Positions 1-10,250 of a stretch of DNA of 64,000 nucleotides are shown piece by piece. Made by a program: the position numbers and the translations under genes. The notes beneath the pieces are model-generated. The model was not told the origin of the DNA. It saw nothing but the letters and a program-made list of their open reading frames with translations, and searched no databases. The DNA is taken from positions 372,001 through 436,000 of the forward strand of contig OZ237735.1 in the NCBI GenBank assembly GCA_965178125.1. Direction: 5' to 3'. How positions within the stretch are numbered: the stretch's first letter is position 1; every line of letters begins with the position of its first letter. The stretch comes from Bilabrum cf. latius (taxonomy: Eukaryota > Bigyra: Bicosoecida > Bigyra > Bicosoecida).

Positions 1-353
1 CAGCACACACGGCGCGCGTTGGAACGGTGCTGCTTTGCTCTGGCTGCCTGCCAGCCAAGAGAGGGGCATGCGGTGGGCGAACGAACAGATCCAAGTCGCG
101 AGAGATGGGATTCGGGGTCGACTAGGATCATGGTGCAGGGCCAGTCATTCGTTTGACTTGCCCTGCAGTGGCTGATGAGGTCGCTGCTGCGTGTGTTTGC
201 CAGCCCGCTCTCCGATGGAGTGCAAACTCGTCGGGAGCCCTCTGGCGTCGGCCATCGGTTTTGGGATTGGATCAATTAGATCCATTGAATGGCCGAGCCG
301 CCAATTCGTTTTCGCGATGTCAATCTTAGATTCTGTACCTGGGGCAATCCAGT
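1..353. other. Window edge, no supported gene
   Basis: This stretch lies downstream of the minus-strand cyclophilin gene. I see only short overlapping frames in all six readings, no recognisable motif, and no splice-supported exon. It probably contains the 3' flank of the cyclophilin gene and perhaps the end of a gene outside the window. Confidence 0.4.
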
Positions 354-1439
354 TCAAGGTCCACCCTTGCCCAAATCGGGCCCCGCTCCGTCCCGTGCCG
401 CCCCGCCACTCGCCGCCTCTCCCTCCCCCGCTGGACCAGCCGACCCCTTCGGCGGCTTGAACTCGCCGCACTCGAGCACCGTCCACTCGTCCACTGGCCT
501 CTCATTCAGCGCCGTGACCTTGGACATCTCCTCCAGGGCATCCAGCCCGCTCACCACCCTGCCAACGGCCTGGGCCTTGCCGTCCAGCGCGGGCAGGGAG
601 CGCAGCGTGACGTAAAATTGAGACGCGTTCGAGTTGGGCACGCCGCTCCCAGCCATGCCCACCACGCCTGCAGAGGCATGCGACAGCTTCAAGTGCTCGT
701 CCGCAAAGCATCCTTGCTTGGAAGTCGGATCCACGAACCCCTCGGGCACGGCCAGGGCGCCCTCAGGGCGGGCGTCGCCAGCGAAGGACGAGACGCCGCC
801 GTCACCATGCCCCCCGGCCACGTCCCCGCCTTGCACGAAGCCAGCCTCCACCACACGATGAAATGGGGTGCCTTTGTAGTGCAACACTTCGCCACCAGGC
901 CCCTTCCCGCACTCCCCGGTGCACAGGGCCCTGAAGTTGTCCGCGGCCCGTGGGCACGAATCGTGAAACAGCTCAATGATGATCTCCTTGGGAGACACCT
1001 CGCCTGCCCGCCCGACTTGCATGTACACCAACGGTTGCCTCAGCGCTAGTAGTGCAGAAGATCTTTCAGACTGCGTCTTGTCAGCAAGTTTTGGCTCATC
1101 CATTACCTGCCCGGTCCAATCCAGCGAGCTTCGCGCCCATCTTGCAAGCCCACTGGCATCTCCTAAAAGATCCCTACTCGGCAACATCACGACGCAACAG
1201 TCCTTTTTCCATGATCCAACCAGGTCGGTGTTATTACGTCTCCATTCATCGTAGTCACTTGGCAGGAGAGCGGTAGCTTCGCAGGATACATGTGAATATG
1301 ACGAAGCCAACCGTCGTCCCAACTCCTCAGCGGCATGATATGCGGCCGAACTGACGTTGCCAACTATACTCAAAACAACTGGCTCGATCTCATCCGTTCC
1401 TGCCATGCAATCAGCAGCTTTCGTATCTACAACGGACAT
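354..1439 (-). CDS. PPIL6-like cyclophilin (peptidyl-prolyl isomerase family)
   Basis: A 361-residue single-exon frame ending in TGA, with no in-frame TAG. The C-terminal two thirds is a cyclophilin domain: FHRVVEAGFVQGGD, then NASQFYVTL and LDGKAQAVGRV. The N-terminal 140 residues (VVLSIVGNVSSAAYHAAEEL, LLGDASGLARWA) match the extra domain that precedes the cyclophilin fold in animal PPIL6, so I assign that subfamily rather than plain cyclophilin A. Seen directly: the catalytic Arg (FHR) and Gln (SQF) are kept. The tryptophan that binds cyclosporin and the histidine of the WLDGKH motif are replaced (ALDGKA), so isomerase activity may be weak. A loop rich in Gly, Ala and Pro is inserted in the domain, and the tail is Gly/Ala-rich. 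PPIL6 is associated with ciliated cells in animals; any ciliary role here is inference. Divergent from the gene at 1586. Confidence 0.88.
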   Translation of the reverse strand: MSVVDTKAADCMAGTDEIEPVVLSIVGNVSSAAYHAAEELGRRLASSYSHVSCEATALLPSDYDEWRRNNTDLVGSWKKDCCVVMLPSRDLLGDASGLARWARSSLDWTGQVMDEPKLADKTQSERSSALLALRQPLVYMQVGRAGEVSPKEIIIELFHDSCPRAADNFRALCTGECGKGPGGEVLHYKGTPFHRVVEAGFVQGGDVAGGHGDGGVSSFAGDARPEGALAVPEGFVDPTSKQGCFADEHLKLSHASAGVVGMAGSGVPNSNASQFYVTLRSLPALDGKAQAVGRVVSGLDALEEMSKVTALNERPVDEWTVLECGEFKPPKGSAGPAGEGEAASGGAARDGAGPDLGKGGP

Positions 1440-1585
1440 TCCTCAATTTCGAGTACCGGTTGCAACCAGATGCACTGCACGAACTGAGCCGGACGCCCGG
1501 CGGACAGCAACTGCAAGTGAGGTCGCCGACACCTGGGAGTGCGGCACCCATGAGTTTTTCTCTGGGAATTATTCTTATCCACGGC

Positions 1586-2659
1586 ATGGCTGCGTTTGCG
1601 AACCAAGCTGAAATTGGGGGAATGGCAAGCGGCAAGTCCGTCAGTCCTGTCTCGGAAAGCCCCGGTGTGGGCAGCCAGACGAATGTTGACGGAATCATTC
1701 CGCCTGATATCCGCAGCTAGATTGAACGTGCAGCTAGAGAATAGGCCCAGCGTGACATTGAGCAACTGTTGAGGTCCAGGCAGTCGAAACGGACCGGCGT
1801 GCCGAAGCAGAATCGACGAATCCGGGCAATAGTTTATGACGATGGCACTGTGGAGGAATGCTGTTCTTGCAGTAGTGCTGCTGCCGGTGGGCCCCCACCC
1901 ACGTAGACGTAGGGCAAAAAGCGGCAGTCGTCTGTCCAATTTGACGAGACACCCTCAGGATTGCCCTCTGGCATTCTCCCTGGCTCCATTGAAGAATCAA
2001 TAGCACGCAAACACCAAAATAGGCAAAGTGCGTATTCTGCTGCACAACGGAAGTTCTTGAGGGAGGCGCCTAGCACCGGTGTTGGAGGTGCCGATAGCAG
2101 AGCCAGCGCAACCACAGGAGATAGCGGGCGGCAACTCGAGAGCACGGACAGTCGAGCTGAGCCACTCTCAAGTCAAGAGGTTTTGCACAACGCAGCAATT
2201 GTAGAGAGAGATGGCAAGCCCGCAAACCAAGCTGAAATACGTCAGGCGTCTGGTTTCCTGGACCACGATCCTGCACAGTTGGGCGGTCTCGACCTGTCAA
2301 GCATTGAATCAGAAATAGCAAAGGCTCTGGAAGGTGCCTTCTCGTCCGGAGACATTGACCTCAGTCGGCTTCTATCCGGCTCTGGCGCTTCAGGCGACCT
2401 CTAGCCTCAGTCTGATGGCGACGGACCACATGGGCGTCATGGTGCCCACGATGGCAATCGTGGTGGCGCTAGCGAGTCCTCAGAGGTAGACATGCTCACC
2501 TCGCTGCTCTAGCGCGAGTCATTGGGCGATATGCTCGGTGGCATCCTGTCCGAAGAGGATATCCGGCAGGCAGTGATAGAGGCGACCAAGGACGTCAGTC
2601 CGGAAGATAGACAGGGTTTGGAACCTGCGGTGAAAAGTGCAGATCCATCCTCTAACTGA
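1586..2659 (+). CDS. Unknown Ser/Gln/Asp-rich protein (TAG read as Gln)
   Basis: Frame of 357 residues when TAG is read as Gln; it contains seven in-frame TAG codons. The start at 1586 has a good context (cggcATGGc); an upstream in-frame ATG at 1550 is the alternative. No family recognised. Visible are a basic stretch with QIERAAREQAQRDIEQLL, a Cys pair (EECCSC), a low-complexity middle, and an acidic amphipathic region (MLTSLLQRESLGDMLGG). The phrase ANQAEI occurs twice. The first true stop is TGA at 2657-2659, but the same frame stays open and protein-like for 44 more codons to a second TGA at 2792-2794. The real end is therefore uncertain. The UEV gene follows on the same strand. Confidence 0.5.
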
Positions 2660-2811
2660 GCACAGTCCGGATCGTCTGTACAGTTTGAACATGCCATGGC
2701 AGACGCAGGCAAGGCGATCGTCGAGTTCATAGAGGGACTCGCACTGGTGCGAAAGTGCACCTTTCAAATTCTGAGACTGGACGAGCAAGTTTGACACAAC
2801 AAAGCGTAGAA

Positions 2812-3337
2812 ATGGCGGCTGCAACGTCCGGTGCTGCAAGTGAAATCGTAATGCGTAAGTTCTGTCCGCTGTGTACTTGATCTTTGCATGCCAGGATTGC
2901 TAAGTCAAACTTTGAGAGGTGATTGCACTTTATCATTCTGTATCGCAGCCCGATCTTTCAAGCTGCTCGAGGAGCTGGAAGACGAAAAAACTGGGAAATC
3001 TGTTGCTGGGGTTAGTATTGGTCTAGCAAAGGCTGATGATGAGCTGTTGTAGGAGTTCGCTGGCAGCGTAATACCGATGCGGGGCCCCCTGGAAGGCAGA
3101 TTCCTTGAGGTCAAGATAACCCCGCCTGAAGAGTATCCGAAAGAGCGTCCCGTCCTGAAGTTTAAGTCAAAGATTAATGCAGATTTTGTGGACTCATCAG
3201 GAAACGTAGATGCTGCCAAAGTTGCGGCTTTGAGCGGATGGATACACTCCAGCAAGATGGCTGCTGTCCTTGGTGAACTCAGAGCCTTGTGCGAAGGACT
3301 GAAGGTGTCCTAGCCCGAAGATGGGTCTACATATTGA
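2812..3337 (+). CDS. UEV1/MMS2-type ubiquitin-conjugating enzyme variant
   Basis: Two exons, 2812-2854 and 2949-3337, with a 94-bp intron that starts GTAAGT and ends CGCAG. They join in phase to give MPRSFKLLEELEDEKTGKS, which matches the conserved start of Mms2/Uev1 (VPRNFRLLEELEEGQKG). The product is 143 residues, the usual size. Family landmarks are ITPPEEYPKERPVLKFKSKI, then the VDSSGNVD loop, and no catalytic cysteine where E2 enzymes carry one. UEV proteins pair with Ubc13 to build Lys63-linked ubiquitin chains in DNA-damage tolerance and signalling. Two in-frame TAG codons are present. The one at 3311-3313 falls on the Gln of the conserved QPxEG tail, a strong anchor for TAG = Gln. Stop is TGA. 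Confidence 0.93.
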
Positions 3338-3392
3338 ATTGCAGTGAGCACGACACAGGCTTACCCGACAAACCCTGAGCTATTTTCTATTT

Positions 3393-6300
3393 ATGCCACT
3401 GAAACCCCACCTCAGCTCAGCAGGCACATCGCATAGCAACAACATACCCAGCCATAATCTGAAAATATTAACCACTCTGATGCGCGTCGTATCACCAAGA
3501 AACGGGCCACAAGCAAAGATCAGCTTTGTCGAATGCGGTGCAGCCAACTGCAACCACATGGTGATGGCTGTAAAACGATCCGCACAAGACCAAACGCTTT
3601 ATCAGATGGCAGAACATGAAAATGATGACCCATACGATCCGATCGATCTTACTTCAGGCGACGCTGGACTCCAGACTTGCGGGCAATCAGCAGCACCTCC
3701 TTTTGCGACTGCTGCCGTAGCATACGATGAAGCAGTCGAAGTAAATGCTGGCTGCAGCGACATTGAAGGATCGAGCATAAAGGGTGGTAGTAACGATACG
3801 GGTGGCGATAGCCATGGCTCCCGGGCAGATGCATTCAGGGCTGTTCACGTTCCAAGGTGGCTGCGGGCCCCATCTGATGAGCCTGCGTCGGACCAGCCGG
3901 CCACCATTTCTCGGTTGTCTCCATATTATCCGTGGAGCGACACGTTTGAAGCCGCGCAGGACATGCCGTCTGATACTCCGCGGCAGTCATTTGAGCGTGA
4001 AAAGGCACTGCTTGGGCTCGTGTGCGATTTCGAGCGGCTTGCGAGACGACTTGCGGCAATTCTTGCAGCTGAGCATGGACTTCCAGCTGATCAGCGAATA
4101 TTACGACCGACGAGTGGCCTAGGTGGCATCGCAGGAGGGTATAAAGTCCTCTGTGGCAATGTCTTTCTCAAGACTAGCGTGGATCACGCCGGAATATACG
4201 GGGGGGATGCTCACGCCGGGAAAGCAGTGTTCGAGCCATGAACTGAAGAGCCTGCGCAGTCTTCTCAGTGTTAGGGTGCCCGGGCTTTACTTACCACTGA
4301 TGGCCACCGCCCGCAGCGCGGGAATCACGGTGGTAGCCATCGCCCGGCTGCCAATCGGAGACCACACTCTCGTGTACGGCTCGTGCGACGCAGGCAATAC
4401 GGTGCGAATCAGAGACCACGCAATGAACGACATGGTCAGGCGAGTGTGCAGGAGGCTGAACCTAGGAGCGCACCCCGTTGGCGTGACTCCATTTGCGGCG
4501 CCGCCGTCCAAGCCCCAGTGGCTGCAGTCAGCTCCGGGCGATGCACCGGTCAGGAGCTCTGTCGTGCTGCGAGCCGCCGGCTCGAGGTAGGAAGGAGACG
4601 ATGGGTCAGAAGAGACATAGGGGCGACGACAAGAGGCGGCTGGAGGGAGTTCGCGGGCGGTGGGAGCAGGTGGCACACCAGGATTGCGACACGAAAGCGC
4701 AGCCTCAGGTGCTGCACCAGGTGCCAGCACTGCGGCGGGTGCATGTGCTGGCACGAGTGCCGGCGCTAGCGATTCGAGCGGCAGTGAGCCAACGGTCACA
4801 CCATACCCAGCCGCTGAGTCAGTCAGGTCGGCACAGGAGCTCAGACCACAACCGACTGAGTCTGCAAGCTTGATGGCCAGTCGGGATGACACGAACACGC
4901 AAGAGGTCCAGGACAAGACGAGGCTGCACCTGCATTCTGCCAAGCACCCGTTGCATCCTCGCGCCATGCGAGTCGGCCAGGCCGGAGCAGAGCGCCACTA
5001 TGCCGGCCACACTGTCTTGTGGGGGGCCTGTGATTTGGAGGGGCACCTGGTCAGGAGCAGGGCACAGCAACAGCCTGCAGGGGCAGAGGGCCAAATTACA
5101 GAGAGTACAGCAGACCCAGTGGCTTCTAGCACCCAGCCTATCGTAGCAACATAGTCCGATTCGAGTTCGGACGCACCTGCCGAGAGGCGCTACCTGCTAG
5201 ACACTGCCCGTCTGTTCCCCGCCTTCAGACCTCGGTACCGATCCAGCGGCGAGGTTGTGCCCGCCGTCAGCGAGGCCTTGGGTCCCAACTCGGACCAGAG
5301 GGCACTGGTGGTCATCCCAGCGCAGGAGAGCCACCAGGTCAGGGAGTTTCATCCGACCAACCCGGATCGCTCGTGGTACAAAGAGGCGGTTCATATCCTG
5401 TCCAGATGCATTGGGACGAAGCTTCGCTACGCAGAGTAGATCTACCGCGATCTGCTCCAAGGGCAGCGACAGCAAACGGCAGGCAGCGAGCAGTAGCAAG
5501 GGCCAGCGACTCCCATCTCTGTCGGCCAGCTAGAAGACGCGATGCGCAGAACTCCTCTGCGCGAAGAAAGCGTGAGGTACACGGACAGTGAAGACCTGGT
5601 CCGCATCAAGCGAGCCAGACGGTCTCCGCGGGGCTCTGGAGTCATGGTGCAAGCTATCGAACTCGACCTGTCAGGTGAAGACTCCCCGCTAGTTCGGCAG
5701 GATGCGGCTTCTTTGGCACCTTTCTCATAGGCGAGCCTGAATGCATGGCTGTGCGGTGGCGTCGCGTCGGGTGCAGAGCAGAATTAGCCAGAAGCCGATC
5801 GAGCTAGATGGCGTTGCATTACTGAGCATTGGGCCGGCATAGATGTGCTAGAAGGCGTTGTGCCACGGTCGTCATTTGGGCTTTCCGGTGGAGTGCCCGC
5901 CATGGCGCACTTTCCGCCGGGTTGGCATGACGTGTTCGATGCTCCAGCCAGCCAGGCGGCAGTTCCTGCAGAGGCAGCAGCACTGGGGCGAGGAGCGGCT
6001 GGGTCGCACGCAGACGACCGTCCCAACATCAACACGCGTGCAAGCGCTCTGCTTGGTGTACAAGTGACAGGCGATGTGGTGCTGTGCCTTGGAGTGGGGC
6101 AGCCCCTGTTCAAGCTGCTTCGGCCGGAGGCTGTACTGAAGCACCCTAAGCCTCTGTCCAGCGATGCATTTTCGGGATTTTCCCAGTGCCGCATGTGCAA
6201 GATCAATGCTTGCGGGCACTGCAGCAAGTTCTTCAACGAAGAGGTCCAGCAGGCTGCGATGGTAGTGCTTCGCGACAGGATTCGTGAGCTAGCCCGGCAG

Positions 6301-9300
6301 TTGGTGGATGGAAGCGTGTCCATCAGCGACTCTGATCAGCTGTGTTCCGTGCTTCACTCCAAGGGCATTAATTTGAGGTACCTCGGCTTGTTGCGTGCCA
6401 GCATACGGTCTCTTGCAGACAAGGAGCTAGCGGGTAGCGGACAGACTAATGCCTTTCGGGTGGAAAACGGTTCCAGACGAGGCTCACTGCAGGCTGGACT
6501 CAGCGCCGGGACTGGGATCGCTGGCTCGGATGGAGCGAGGGCAGCAGTGTCTGGTGCCTCTTCTCAGTGGATCTAGTCTCTTTTGCTGCAAGAGATGGTG
6601 GCACGCACCCTCCGAGTGTCTCTTGAGGAACGGATGCGGCTCGCGTTCAGACTGCACGGCGCGGATAGGCACAGGGCAGGCACAGATGCTCGGGAAGCAT
6701 CCGACGAGCTTGATGTGGCGTCTATTGTGGCTGCCTCTTTTTTGAACGTGGCCTTCGGCAGCAGCCGATTCACTTCGAGGCTCTGGCCTCGGCTACTGGT
6801 CGCGCTGTAGTATAAGTACGGCGTGCTGGCGTTGTCACCAGAGGAGCGCGAGCCGGGCAACTGGATTTTCGACAGCTCGGGACTCAAGCCCGTACCTCTA
6901 CTGCTGCGACTTGTGTCTCTGGCTGGCCTCGAGTTCGATGCGGCTCCGAGGGGTGCTGAAAGTGGCACGCTAATGGCAAGCACTGCAGCGCGTGCATCCG
7001 CTGTAGACGGTGTCGGGGGAAGGAACCCAGAAACGCCTGACAGCACACCTTCGCATTGGAATCGCTGGAATGCTGCGTATGATGGACCGCTCTGTGCAAT
7101 CCTGCGAAATCCTGAGGCGATGTCACTAGCTGCGGCGCCCTTCACCTATTCTTCTATCAACAAAGATACTGCAAGGCGCGAAGATGTACCTTCAGCCCTG
7201 GTGTGCGTTCGCGTTGTACCAAGGTCGAAGCCTATGGTACATCGAGACGACATGGTCAGGTCCATTGAAGAGCTTGCCGTCTCTGAGTCTCGCTCAAGGA
7301 CTGCAAGCCTCGCTGAGGACGGTGCTCCAAGCGCTGGCCCTGGCCATGGTCGTGAGCTAGACAGAGTTCACACGTTAGTCTAGATCGTTCGACTGGCAAC
7401 GGATGCGTTCGGCCAGCGAGATGCATACACGCTCAGCGCCCAAGTATAGCTTGGGTCGGAATTGACGCGCAGGCAGCGATCTGCCGAGGGCAAAGCGCAT
7501 GTGTTGGCAGCGTTGCAATCCATGACACCCCAGAATAGCTCAGACGGCTTGCAGGGGGCCGGACATCCGGAAGCAAGCTCGGTCTCCGAGTCGGACGACC
7601 AAGGCCTTCCGCTCCATCTTACAATCGCTGGCGTTGAAGCCCGTTGCGCCCTAGGCGAAGCGTTGGAGCTGTAGGGCGCCTTCGACGCGGCACTTGAGAC
7701 TTACCGTCACGCTCTAGCACGGGTCAGGCTGCTAGCTCCGCTGCATCCCCTCGTTGGCAAGCTCAGCTGCTGCGTTGGTAGAGTGCTGCTGCTGCACCCT
7801 AGCCCGACACGTGGTTGCACGGATAGCACGAGCCTAGGTGCATCGAGCGTCGCGGTCTAGACCCCTGGAGACGTCGCCGGCTCCATTGGCTCTGAACTGG
7901 AGCATGGGGCAAGTGCAATCGCCGCGGTCCGAGCCGCCTTCAAAGTGTACGATTCCCTTCTGGCAGGGTCCGACTCGCCATCTTCCATCGTGCAGCTCTT
8001 AGTGCCGGCTTTGCTATCTGGCAAAGTGGGTGATGTGGCAGCTTCAATCAGCTCTACCTGCCAGCTGGTGCGGGGGTTCGTGCAGCAGCAGGCACAGGCG
8101 CTCGCTTTGATGGGCGTGCAAGACGTAAAACGCAGAGCCTTAGGTACTGCGCCGATGGAACGATCGAGCGGTATCAAGTAGATTGCCAAAGCCCGATCGT
8201 TGGATCAACCCCAGGGAAGCGATGGAGCCGGAGCCCGGGTGATCAAGCTTGCCAACGGCCTCAGATTTGGCGTGCCTGCAGGCAGGCCCGAAAGCACAAT
8301 CACTATGCTACCATTCTACTGGCACGGCGAAGACGATGCAGAACTGGCTGTCAAGGCTCTACTACGCCGGTTGGGGGGAAGCAGAGCCCTCGAGGAGGCA
8401 GACAAGCACGCAGGGGAACTCGCTGGGGTCAAGCACGCTTCCGGCGTAGCCGCTGCCGCATCCGTCCCACCCCCACGGACTGCGAGCAGCTTGCCTGCCG
8501 CTCCAGACCTTTCCCAGGTGGAGCAGTCATTGGTGCCGCCAGCCATGGGGCGTTCCAAGAGCGATGAGCTGTTTGATGAGCTGCAGGCAGGCGATGTGCC
8601 TCGCTCTGACAAGGATGCAGCGGGTGCAGGAAATGGTACCGGGTTGGTGGAAGCTGGCGGTACCTCGGGGGACAGTGCCGAGCAGGAGGCATGCATACGT
8701 GCCATTCAAGCGGGACGAGCAACCTTGCACCGGCTAGTCCGCTCCCTTGCACTTCTCGAGGACATGATTGGGGCCCCCCGCGGGTCGAATCTCGGGCTTA
8801 GCGGAAGGCTGTTTGGCAGCTCAGGCATCACGGGAAGTGCAGACGCGTTCAACGAGTGGGTGCTGGGCGATGAGCTCTTCACCAAGCCGATACCGCAGCG
8901 GCAGTCATCCTTTGCGAGCTGTGGCGACGACGGGTCGTCCTCTCGAGACATCTTCGATTCTGGGGAAGCCATTTCTGTCTCTGCAGCTCGCGCTTCTGGC
9001 CTGCGTATGGCATCGGATGATGCCTCCGCAGTGGTGGAAATTCTCGGCCCAATCGTCAAGTGGGCACAAGCTGGCGATATGGCGTGCTCTCTGCTGCGAT
9101 TCGCCAGCTCTACTGGAGTTGCGCTGGAGTCGCACGAAGTCAACGAGGTCTATCTCGAAGGACCCACCAGGGTGCGATGCACCCTCTGCGCGACGACTCA
9201 CCCAGGAGTGCTAGCAGCATGGTACATGCCAGTCAGGTCGGGCTGGTATAGGTTGGTAGCTTCAGTACGCGGCCCAGACGGCGCCCTCGGGGAGCACGTT

Positions 9301-10125
9301 TCGTCTCAAGACTGTCTGTGCGTGGTGCCGGGTCTGCCCGATATCAGGTCTGCTGCGGTATTTCTTCCCTCGAAAGTGTACACGCACCAGATCCTCATGG
9401 GGAGGGTCGACTGCAGAGACTGCTGTGGCAACATACGAATGAACCCGCTGGATCAGCTGCACATGGTCGGGGCTCTGTCTGGCAGGCGCACGCATACCAT
9501 GTGCCGCATCCGTGCAGACGTAGGGCTCGACGGCATGGTGGCATCATCGCCTACAGCTCGCGTGCAGTCGATTCCAAAGGAAATGAGTATCAGCGACATG
9601 AACCTCCGGGTTGGGGTCGTCAACTCTGCCGGGGAATACCAACTGGACATGAGATCTGCGACGGCACCTGACGGCACATTTGTCGATCCTCCACATTGGT
9701 TGGTGTGGCGCTGCTTCATGCCCGCTACAACCATGACCTCTGGTCCTTGGATGTTCAACTGTGAGCACGGAGCCGTGCTTAAGTCATACGAGGTTTGCAG
9801 GGTGGAAGTCGTTGACACCCCTGGCACCAACAGTCTGTGTCCTCATCGAGTTAACGACATGTTTAGCTGTGAGGCGACGCTCTGCTAGATGTGCTCCATG
9901 CGGTGGGCCAACAAGTGCACGCTGTGCGATAGCATACTGGTAGGTCGTACTACCATGGCCAGACTTTGCCAGAACCATGCGCGGCAACACGGTGGGTCTG
10001 GCTTTGCTAAGCCGCACTGCATCAGGTGTGGGGGCCTATGCACATTGAACACGCGCGTCGCACGGCTGTGCTCCCGATGCTCCGTCACAAAGGCGATACA
10101 GTGCGTGTGGAAGGGCAAACACTAA
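3393..10125 (+). CDS. CLU-family protein fused to filamin-type Ig repeats and zinc-finger motifs; +1 frameshift
   Basis: Reading TAG as Gln gives about 2,243 residues ending in TAA. The first part holds a CLU (clustered mitochondria) domain: NVFLKTSVDHAGIYGGDAHA, HELKSLRSLL, and LPIGDHTLVYGSCDAG. Later come LCSVLHSKGINLRYLGLL and the eIF3-p135-like segment around 6570-6960, then a region resembling the TPR part (around 7690). CLU proteins bind mRNAs of nuclear-encoded mitochondrial proteins and control mitochondrial distribution. From about 9120 to 9800 there are filamin-like Ig repeats (AAWYMPVRSGWYRLVASV). The last 80 residues carry paired C-x2-C motifs like zinc ribbons (CTLCD, CIRCGG, CSRC). 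The conserved CLU block changes from frame 3 to frame 1 between about 4215 and 4245, next to a TGA at 4239; see findings. The start is uncertain: ATG 3393 was chosen, ATG 3606 also fits. Confidence 0.82.
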
Positions 10126-10250
10126 TGTAGCCATTATTTGGATTTGGTAGGTCGGGCTATTCTTGCAGTGTGGCATGCAAATCTGGTAAAAAAGTGGAGT
10201 GTTCATGGTCATTCATACAACATATACTATACTTACTAGTTCCCAAGCTG

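Noticed and set aside
4216-4237. A 22-bp GT...AG intron as the cause of the CLU frame change
   Set aside because: It would restore the frame but would remove the conserved HELK residues, so a one-base shift fits better.
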